Source: Candidatus Zhuqueibacterota bacterium 4484_219
Lineage (GTDB): Bacteria; Zhuqueibacterota; JdFR-76; 4484-219
Length of the DNA: 6,321 nucleotides
Reading direction: 5' to 3'
Assembly: GCA_002085035.1 (NCBI GenBank)
Contig: MZGM01000131.1
Coordinates: 1-6,321, forward strand
Positions 1-4,842 of the stretch are shown piece after piece. The position numbers were made by a program, and so were the translations under genes. The notes beneath the pieces were generated by a model. It had not been told where the DNA came from, did no database searches, and saw only the letters and a list, made by a program, of their open reading frames with translations. How positions within the stretch are numbered: the first letter of the stretch is position 1; each line of letters opens with the position of its first letter.

Positions 1-449
1 ATGGCCACGCGCTGCTGTTCGCCACCAGAGAGTTCGTCGGGCATTTTCAGACGCTTATGGCTCAAGCCCACATCCTTTAGCACCTCCAGAACTCTCCGCT
101 TGATCCTTCGACGTCGCGCCCCGGTAACCTCCAACGCAAACGCCACATTGTCAAATACATTGCGATCGCGTAACAACTTGAAATCTTGAAATACTACCCC
201 TATCTTACGCCGTAAGAAAGGAATATCCTTTTTGCGAATCCAGAGCGAATTAAATTCATTTAACAAGATGTGTCCTTCTTGAGGGAATTCTGCCAGGTAA
301 ATCAATTTGAGCAAAGTGGTCTTGCCGGCTCCAGAAGGCCCTACCAAAAACACAAATTCGCCGTTGTTGACTGTCAAATTGATTCGTCTTAAACCATCTC
401 CGTTAGGATACTGGAAACTAACATTAAACAATTTCAATATTGCTTTCAT
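1..449 (-). CDS. ftsE: Cell-division ATP-binding protein FtsE (3' end beyond window)
   Basis: ATPase of the FtsEX ABC-type complex at the division site. In studied bacteria FtsEX controls peptidoglycan hydrolases and divisome assembly; FtsE is cytoplasmic and binds the membrane protein FtsX. The visible 149 codons (of about 220-230 usual) hold Walker A GPSGAGKT at residues 37-44, the Q-loop in VFQDFKLL (Q88) and the ABC signature LSGGEQQRVA at 140-149. The frame then runs off the window before Walker B. IPFLRRKIGVVFQDF, LLRDRNVFDNVAFAL and the GPSGAGKTTLLKLIY loop match FtsE rather than a generic transporter ATPase; E. coli FtsE has VPFLRRQIGMIFQD and DRTVYDNVAIPL. The ATG overlaps the methyltransferase stop as ATGA, with only a weak GAG upstream, so translation is probably coupled. 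ftsX would be expected just outside the window. LolD/MacB-type ATPases are the nearest alternative but fit less well. Confidence 0.93.
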   Translation of the reverse strand, partial: MKAILKLFNVSFQYPNGDGLRRINLTVNNGEFVFLVGPSGAGKTTLLKLIYLAEFPQEGHILLNEFNSLWIRKKDIPFLRRKIGVVFQDFKLLRDRNVFDNVAFALEVTGARRRRIKRRVLEVLKDVGLSHKRLKMPDELSGGEQQRVA

Positions 450-1219
450 GGTCTCAGCTTTTGCAAAACAAAATGAATCCGATTAGACTTTTTATTTGCT
501 GGTTCAAAGCTAAAATTACTAAAGGCATAGAGCAGATTCCATGGTGATTGCTCTATCAGTGCCAAAATTTCTTCGGTTGGGTAGATACGCTGCCGATGAA
601 CCTCGTGAAAAGTAACTTTTTCTTTTTTAAACGAAATATCGAATTCAGTGTATTGAATCCTGGCCTTGCGATCGTAGTGACTTCGGCGCATGTAGGAAAG
701 GTCACCTTGTTTCTCCTGCTCAAAATAGTTAGCAAAATTTTCCATGGAGTTTCTCTCGGTACAGATGTCAAAAATAAAAACTCCATTCTGTTCCACAACT
801 TGGTACACTTGGCGAATCGTCTCAGCAACCTCCTCAAGTTGAAGAAGATAATTAATACTATCATAAAGACAGATAACACATTGCAATCCCGAGCGTACCG
901 CAAGATGACGCATGTCTCCTCTCCAGAGAGGAATATTTTTCATCTCTAGTTTTTGTCGTGCAATTGCTACCATAGCTAGTGAAATATCAAAGCCACAAAC
1001 GCTGTAGCCTTTCCGCATTAAGGCAGCCATTAAATTTCCTGTACCACAACCGATATCCAAAATCATACCCGGCGAAAAATCCAATTTTGCAAAAATACGC
1101 TGGAGGTAATCAGCCCACCTTTCGTAATCTACATGCCGCATTACGAAATCATAAATACGTGCCAACTGTGAATACGGCTCAGCTTCGCGGATATCCTTCC
1201 TCAGCCAATTGTACAGCAA
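446..1219 (-). CDS. Class I SAM-dependent methyltransferase
   Basis: Predicted cytoplasmic methyltransferase with unknown substrate. The Rossmann-fold SAM site is clear: motif I LDIGCGTG at residues 54-61, the acidic end of strand 2 in GFDIS (D78), GDMRHL at 101-106, and a motif IV-like segment LYDSINYLL at 118-126. The N-terminal YSQLARIYDFVMRHVDY is the usual opening of a family of small-molecule-type methyltransferases of about 250 residues. The start is uncertain. The frame is open to an ATG at 1288 and has another ATG at 1258, but these would overlap pdxA by 110 and 80 bases. I chose TTG at 1219 because GGAGG lies 9 bases upstream; it gives 257 residues and a 41-base overlap with pdxA. 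The 3' end overlaps ftsE by ATGA. Nothing in the sequence ties it to pyridoxal or thiamin chemistry or to division. Confidence 0.85.
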   Translation of the reverse strand: MLYNWLRKDIREAEPYSQLARIYDFVMRHVDYERWADYLQRIFAKLDFSPGMILDIGCGTGNLMAALMRKGYSVCGFDISLAMVAIARQKLEMKNIPLWRGDMRHLAVRSGLQCVICLYDSINYLLQLEEVAETIRQVYQVVEQNGVFIFDICTERNSMENFANYFEQEKQGDLSYMRRSHYDRKARIQYTEFDISFKKEKVTFHEVHRQRIYPTEEILALIEQSPWNLLYAFSNFSFEPANKKSNRIHFVLQKLRP

Positions 1220-2021
1220 GATTAATCGCCTCCACCATACTGCTTTCGTCAGCTTCATTTTTACCAGCAATGTCAAAGGCGGTACCATGATCCGGAGATG
1301 TCCTGGGAATCGGCAAACCCGCAGTGTAATTGACAGCTTTGCCGAAGCTGTACATCTTAATAGGAATCATCCCCTGATCATGGTACAAAGCCATGTAAAC
1401 ATCAAAGTTTTTCTGCTCAATATTGGCAAATAAAGAATCAGCAGGAAATGGACCCTGAATATTGATTCCCTTTTGCCGTAACCTGTCCACAGTGGGCTGA
1501 ATAACCTCTACTTCCTCTCTACCTAATTCCCCGCCTTCGCCAGCATGGGGATTTAGTGCTGCAATAGCAATTGTGGGGTCGCAGATTTTAAATCTTTGTT
1601 TCAACTCCCGCCATACAACTTCAACTTTTTCTGAAATTAACTGGGGAACAAGTAGGGAAGCAATTTCCCGCAAGGGATAGTGAGTGGTAACAAAACCCAC
1701 ACGAAATTTGCCAGCAATTAGCATCATAGCGAAGCTTGATGCATCCATTTTATCAGCCAAAAATTCTGTCTGCCCGGGATAATGATAACCCGCCGCCCAA
1801 AGCGTGTTTTTGCAAATTGGGGCAGGAGCGTGCAGCCCCAACTGGCTTACATAAAAATCCCACACTTCGGCATTTCCAACGACAATTGGGACAAAACGTC
1901 CCTCCCACTTAAGCTGCCTTAATGCTTTGACCACCACCTCCGGGCCTACACCATTGTAATCGCCAAGAGTAATCAGAATTCGGGGCAGCGGAAACTTACG
2001 ATTGTGCGCGGAAGTGATCAT
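1179..2021 (-). CDS. pdxA: 4-hydroxythreonine-4-phosphate dehydrogenase PdxA, internally shortened
   Basis: PdxA oxidises 4-phosphohydroxy-L-threonine with NAD(P) in the DXP-dependent route to pyridoxal phosphate. Seen here: the N-terminal ITLGDYNGVGPEV (17-29), PICK (68-71), TTHYPLREI with H114, NPHAGEGG with H159, YHDQG with H214, then K222, N231 and R240 with TSPDHGTA at 241-248. H114, H159, H214, K222, N231 and R240 match E. coli H166, H211, H266, K274, N283 and R292 at a constant offset of 52, so the metal site and much of the substrate site are kept. Two oddities: the protein is about 280 residues against 329 in E. coli, with about 60 residues missing between LGLHA (61-65) and PAPICK (66-71), and the substrate-binding His of the GHTEF motif (E. 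coli H136) is Gln84. Start: ATG at 2021 is used; GTG at 2027 is also possible, and neither has a good Shine-Dalgarno. It overlaps thiL by 26 bases. The family is certain; full activity is not. Confidence 0.9.
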   Translation of the reverse strand: MITSAHNRKFPLPRILITLGDYNGVGPEVVVKALRQLKWEGRFVPIVVGNAEVWDFYVSQLGLHAPAPICKNTLWAAGYHYPGQTEFLADKMDASSFAMMLIAGKFRVGFVTTHYPLREIASLLVPQLISEKVEVVWRELKQRFKICDPTIAIAALNPHAGEGGELGREEVEVIQPTVDRLRQKGINIQGPFPADSLFANIEQKNFDVYMALYHDQGMIPIKMYSFGKAVNYTAGLPIPRTSPDHGTAFDIAGKNEADESSMVEAINLAVQLAEEGYPRS

Positions 2022-2994
2022 AGCCACGATTTTCTAATGAGATTTTTTTACCATCTTTATAAACCTGCCAACAGCCTTGTTGTGGCGGAATAATCTTGCC
2101 AATAACTGTCACAGAGATATTAAGATCAGCAAGAATCTTTTGCTCATCTGCAGGAAAAGTAAACAAAAGCTCAAAGTCTTCGCCACCTTGCAACATCACT
2201 TCCTCCAGTGCTATGCCGAGCTTTCCTGCCCAATAGTCAGTATGGGGGTGAAAGGGAAGTTTTCCCACTTCTAACTGACAACCGACATTACTGGCCTGAC
2301 ACAATTTTAACATATCCGAGGCAAGCCCGTCACTAACATCTATCAGGCTATGAAGAGAAAGTTTCTGTTGTAAAACTTGCGCCTGATGCAGTCGTGGTTG
2401 GGGACGCCAGAAGCGAGCCACTGGGTAAACCTCCCACCTTTCGGTAGTTTCCACACCAGACTGCAAAATCCGTAATCCCACTGCTGCGGCACCCAAATCC
2501 CCAGTGACAGCAATCACATCGCCTACACACGCCCCAGAACGAAGTACATACCGCTCCGAGCATGTTTCTCCCGTTACTGCAATAGAAATGCCCAACTGTT
2601 GAGAGAAGGTCATATCGCCCCCTACTAATGAGAGATGATATTCCTCGGCTATGGACTGCAACCCTTGATAAATCTTGTCCACATCTTCAACTTCTAATGT
2701 GGGAGGCAGAAAAAGATTAATTACAGCAGCCCGGGGTATTCCTCCCATGGCAGCCACATCACTGAGATTAATTGCTAACGCCTTCCAACCAAGTGAGAAA
2801 AAATCGCAAAAATCAAGCTCGAAATCTGCATGTTCTATCAGGGTATCGGTGGTTAAGAGCATCAATTTGGAACTTGGTGCTCGCAGCACAGCAGCATCAT
2901 CTCCAACACCAACTACTACCTGATCAGGATCGACAACAGCATAGCGACGCAATCGATTGATTAATCCAAATTCTCCTAACTCATGCAGTTTCAT
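1996..2994 (-). CDS. thiL: Thiamine-monophosphate kinase ThiL
   Basis: ATP-dependent kinase converting thiamin monophosphate to thiamin diphosphate, the last step of cofactor synthesis, in the cytoplasm. The protein is 332 residues, normal for ThiL. Family motifs appear in order: ELGEFGLI at 5-12, the Mg/ATP-binding VGDDAAVL around D32-D33, TTDTLIEHADF (48-58), INLSDVAAMGG (75-85), LVGGDMTFS (123-131), VTGDLGAAAVGL (163-174), IDVSDGLASD (218-227) and QGGEDFELLFT (269-279). The ATG at 2994 follows the yjbQ stop by 8 bases, with AGG 7 bases upstream as a weak ribosome-binding site. The 3' end overlaps pdxA, which suggests one transcript. The gene looks intact. Related members of the PurM/SelD/HypE superfamily are excluded by the ThiL-type N-terminus and the SDGLASD/GGEDFELL pair. 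Confidence 0.95.
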   Translation of the reverse strand: MKLHELGEFGLINRLRRYAVVDPDQVVVGVGDDAAVLRAPSSKLMLLTTDTLIEHADFELDFCDFFSLGWKALAINLSDVAAMGGIPRAAVINLFLPPTLEVEDVDKIYQGLQSIAEEYHLSLVGGDMTFSQQLGISIAVTGETCSERYVLRSGACVGDVIAVTGDLGAAAVGLRILQSGVETTERWEVYPVARFWRPQPRLHQAQVLQQKLSLHSLIDVSDGLASDMLKLCQASNVGCQLEVGKLPFHPHTDYWAGKLGIALEEVMLQGGEDFELLFTFPADEQKILADLNISVTVIGKIIPPQQGCWQVYKDGKKISLENRGYDHFRAQS

Positions 2995-3002
2995 TAGTTA
3001 GC

Positions 3003-3404
3003 CTACTCATTTTTTAACACCTGGATCCAAACACGTCGGGAGCGAGGGCCATCGAACTCGCAGAAAAACACTGACTGCCAGGTACCAAGCATTAATCGTC
3101 CATCACGAATAAACACCACCTCTGAGGCTCCCAAAAAACTGGCTTTAATATGAGCATCGGCATTCCCCTCCATGTGCCGATAACGATCGTTAGCCGGAAT
3201 AAGTTCTTCGGTTTTGGCTAAAATATCCCGCACTACATTGGGATCGGCATTCTCGTTGATTGTAACTGCGGCAGTAGTATGGGGCACAAAAATGTAACAA
3301 ACACCATTTTGCACTCCGCTTGAGCGGACAACTTCTTCCAAAAAATGATCAATAGAAATGAACTCTGTCCGGGAACGAGTGCTCAACGAAAACTCTTTAA
3401 ACAT
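3003..3404 (-). CDS. yjbQ: YjbQ/UPF0047-family protein (secondary thiamin-phosphate synthase-like)
   Basis: Small cytoplasmic protein of 133 residues, the usual length for this family. Hallmarks: PHTTAAVTINENADP (41-55), the segment EGNADAHIKASFLG (79-92) with conserved N81, D83, H85 and K87, LMLGTWQSVFFCEFDGPR (104-121), and a basic then hydrophobic C-terminus. Family knowledge: YjbQ members have reported weak thiamin-phosphate synthase activity and can replace ThiE in E. coli complementation, but their main physiological role is not settled. Placement directly before thiL, whose substrate is thiamin phosphate, supports a thiamin link; that part is inference. Start: ATG at 3404 lies 6 bases after a strong AAGGAGG, so it is preferred over the in-frame TTG one codon upstream. 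Confidence 0.92.
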   Translation of the reverse strand: MFKEFSLSTRSRTEFISIDHFLEEVVRSSGVQNGVCYIFVPHTTAAVTINENADPNVVRDILAKTEELIPANDRYRHMEGNADAHIKASFLGASEVVFIRDGRLMLGTWQSVFFCEFDGPRSRRVWIQVLKNE

Positions 3405-3408
3405 CAAT

Positions 3409-3416
3409 ATCCTCCT
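3409..3416 (-). promoter_or_regulatory. Strong Shine-Dalgarno site for yjbQ
   Basis: On the minus strand AAGGAGGA lies 6-7 bases before the ATG at 3404. It is the best ribosome-binding site in the window and decides the yjbQ start. It begins immediately after one copy of the 11-base direct repeat flanking the palindromic element. In a pre-insertion state it would have followed the stop codon of the upstream secreted-protein gene almost directly. Confidence 0.8.
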
Positions 3417-3418
3417 TA

Positions 3419-3429
3419 CTATGTTTTCA
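3419..3429. repeat. 11-base direct repeat, left copy (putative target-site duplication)
   Basis: CTATGTTTTCA is repeated exactly at 3571-3581. This copy lies between the yjbQ Shine-Dalgarno and the palindromic element. The partner copy is the end of the upstream gene (its last codons and TAG stop read on the minus strand). Perfect direct repeats bracketing nested inverted repeats are what a transposition-type insertion would leave. Confidence 0.6.
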
Positions 3430-3472
3430 CCTAGAGTTCTGCAAAATAGACAATTTACGTCTTAAATGAATG

Positions 3473-3495
3473 GTAGCCGCAACCTTTAGGTTGCG
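3473..3495 (+). repeat. REP-like unit: GTAG head plus hairpin
   Basis: GTAG (3473-3476) is followed by a 7-base-pair stem, CGCAACC (3478-3484) and GGTTGCG (3489-3495), with a TTTA loop. A GTAG or GGAG tetranucleotide 5' of a short palindrome is the layout described for REP sequences handled by RAYT (REP-associated tyrosine) transposases. No T-run follows on either strand, so it is not a canonical terminator. Confidence 0.5.
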
Positions 3496-3525
3496 TAAGG
3501 TACTATAAATATAGAAATTATGACT

Positions 3526-3548
3526 CGCAGGCTGAGGCCTGCGGCTAC
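3526..3548 (-). repeat. Second REP-like unit, inverted: GTAG head plus hairpin
   Basis: Read on the minus strand this unit begins GTAGCCGCAGGC, close to the GTAGCCGCAACC of the unit at 3473-3495. The stem is CGCAGGC (3526-3532) with GCCTGCG (3537-3543) and a TGAG loop; the GTAG complement is at 3545-3548. The stem differs from the other unit but remains self-complementary, which indicates compensatory divergence. Two REP-like units in inverted order about 30 bases apart form a BIME-like pair. Confidence 0.5.
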
Positions 3549-3570
3549 CAATTTTGCATTTTGCAGAAGT

Positions 3571-3581
3571 CTATGTTTTCA
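3571..3581. repeat. 11-base direct repeat, right copy (overlaps end of the secreted-protein gene)
   Basis: CTATGTTTTCA, identical to 3419-3429. On the minus strand it supplies the last sense codons and the TAG stop of the secreted-protein gene, so the insertion apparently occurred exactly at the gene's end without changing its C-terminus. Confidence 0.6.
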
Positions 3582-4842
3582 GCTTCTTCTTTTTAGCAGC
3601 GGGGAAAAGAATGTTATTCAATATCAAACGGTAGCCAGGTGAATTTTTATGCAAAGCTAAATTTGTGGGAGGGTCCCCTATCATGTGAGTGTAATCCTCC
3701 GGATCGTGTCCCCCTAAAAAGGTGAAGGTACCTTTGCCAAGATTGCCATGAATATATTTAACTTCTTCAGTACCCTCCACTTCTCCCATAATTACCACAG
3801 ATTTCTTAATCTTGCTCCGTCGGAAAGCAGTGGTCTGACCCATGAAACCTTTAATTACGTTGACGTGATCCTGGGTAAGCATGGTTGGTACAGGGTCATA
3901 TTTAGCAGAGAATTCAAACAAAGTAAAGTAATCAGCTTCTGCACCTCGCAATGGAGCAACATAACTGGGGGGAATATCGATATCGGAAAATTCATACACC
4001 AGTGGATTTAATTCCAATTTAAAATTCTGGAAAGCAAAGGTTTTGGTAAAATCAAGCTTTTGCTGACAATTAGGATCGACAGGGTCACCGTCAAAAACTT
4101 CAGGTACAATATCGGTGTTTTCTGCGGCCAAAGCTATATCGATGGTATCGGTAGCTGAACACATGGCAAACAGAAAACCACCTCTCAGAACATATTCTTT
4201 GATCAAACGAGCAATCATCTTTTTTTCTTCAGAGACTTTTTTGAAGCCCAGACGTCTGGCCATGGCTTCATTGACCCGTACCTCATTAATGTACCAAGGT
4301 GCATTGCGATAGTTCGCATAAAATTTACCATATTGGCCAGTGAAATCTTCATGATGCAAATGCAGCCAATCATACTTTTCCAATTCACCATTCATTACTT
4401 CTTCATCCCAGAGCTGGGTAAAGGGAATCTCTGCATAGTTGAGTACTAACATGACAGCATCATCCCAGGGCTGTTTATTCGGGGGCGCATAAACGGCAAT
4501 AGCTGGTGCTTTTTCCAGCAGTACTGTTTCCATATTTTCCTTTTCGATGGTAGCATATATTTGGGCAATCTCATTGCCGTTGACAATAGAATAAGCAACA
4601 CCTCGCAAGCGACACTCACGTTCGATCTCCGGGTGGTAATCCATAAGAAAAGATCCACCTCGGTAGTTAAGCAACCACTCCACGTTTACGCCCCGATCAA
4701 GTGTCCAATACGCCACCCCATAGGCTTTGAGATGATCAGTCTGCTGAAGGTCCATGTAGATTAGAATCTTCTGAGCTCTTGCTGAGCCGGTAAAGATTAA
4801 AAAGCTCAAAACAAGAAAAATAACTCGGTGAATAACTCTCAT
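3571..4842 (-). CDS. Secreted protein of the family commonly annotated 'asparagine synthetase B'
   Basis: 423 residues with a clear N-terminal signal peptide: basic start, hydrophobic core around 7-18 (VIFLVLSFLIFT), and a likely cut after ARA at 21-23. It is therefore probably periplasmic or exported. I recognise the family from FCB-group genomes by KILIYMDLQQTDHLKAYG (25-42), WLLNYRGGSF, KQPWDDAV (123-130), WLHLHHEDFTGQYGKFY (159-175), GGFLFAMCSATDT (221-233), KLDFTKTFAFQ, KGFMGQTTAF (331-340), LGGHDPEDY (376-384) and the lysine-rich C-terminus. It is often labelled asparagine synthetase B, but it has neither the N-terminal Cys2 glutaminase start nor the SGGxDS pyrophosphatase motif of AsnB, so that name is doubtful. 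C228 in a GGFLFAMCSA elbow and H379 in GGHDPE could be a class I amidotransferase/ThuA-like pair; this is inference. Its ATG overlaps the TPR-gene stop by one base (TAATG), with GGAGG 7 bases upstream. Confidence 0.82.
   Translation of the reverse strand: MRVIHRVIFLVLSFLIFTGSARAQKILIYMDLQQTDHLKAYGVAYWTLDRGVNVEWLLNYRGGSFLMDYHPEIERECRLRGVAYSIVNGNEIAQIYATIEKENMETVLLEKAPAIAVYAPPNKQPWDDAVMLVLNYAEIPFTQLWDEEVMNGELEKYDWLHLHHEDFTGQYGKFYANYRNAPWYINEVRVNEAMARRLGFKKVSEEKKMIARLIKEYVLRGGFLFAMCSATDTIDIALAAENTDIVPEVFDGDPVDPNCQQKLDFTKTFAFQNFKLELNPLVYEFSDIDIPPSYVAPLRGAEADYFTLFEFSAKYDPVPTMLTQDHVNVIKGFMGQTTAFRRSKIKKSVVIMGEVEGTEEVKYIHGNLGKGTFTFLGGHDPEDYTHMIGDPPTNLALHKNSPGYRLILNNILFPAAKKKKLKT

Larger units (their letters stand above)
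3430..3570. mobile_element. Putative non-autonomous, MITE-like palindromic insertion of about 141 bases
   Basis: The only non-coding gap of note in the window. It has three nested levels of symmetry: an outer perfect inverted repeat TTCTGCAAAAT (3437-3447) with ATTTTGCAGAA (3558-3568); an inner perfect inverted repeat TGGTAGCCGCA (3471-3481) with TGCGGCTACCA (3540-3550); and two 7-base-pair hairpins within the inner arms. It is flanked by the perfect direct repeats at 3419-3429 and 3571-3581. It holds no open frame of note, so any movement would need a transposase supplied elsewhere. The exact ends are uncertain by a few bases, because the outer repeats sit 7 bases (left) and 2 bases (right) inside the direct repeats. 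ATTTTGC is also tandemly doubled at 3551-3564. The type of element is not identifiable from sequence alone. Confidence 0.55.

Noticed and set aside
1..189. Plus-strand open frame at the window start (62 residues)
   Set aside because: It is antisense to ftsE, whose minus-strand frame carries Walker A, Q-loop and signature motifs; the plus-strand product is low-complexity and unrecognisable.
548..949. Plus-strand open frame of 133 codons
   Set aside because: Entirely antisense to the methyltransferase core including its SAM motifs; no domain and no ribosome site.
1179..2027. pdxA as a pseudogene
   Set aside because: The frame is unbroken, the metal-site histidines and late substrate residues are kept, and the gene is embedded in overlapping genes; the deletion is in frame, so I report it as an unusual PdxA instead.
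3490..3520. Possible promoter in the AT-rich centre of the element (TACTATAAATATAG region)
   Set aside because: There are -10-like TATAAA/TATAGT strings on both strands, but no convincing -35 at the right distance on the minus strand and base composition alone explains them.
3473..3548. Intrinsic terminator for the secreted-protein gene
   Set aside because: The hairpins are stable but neither is followed by a run of T on the minus strand, so a rho-independent terminator is not supported, although the structure could attenuate transcription or protect mRNA ends.
3405..3570. TPP riboswitch or other leader upstream of yjbQ-thiL
   Set aside because: On the minus strand I see no CUGAGA-plus-THI-box arrangement; the gap is explained by the palindromic element.
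3430..3570. CRISPR fragment
   Set aside because: The repeats are inverted and nested, not regularly spaced direct repeats with spacers.
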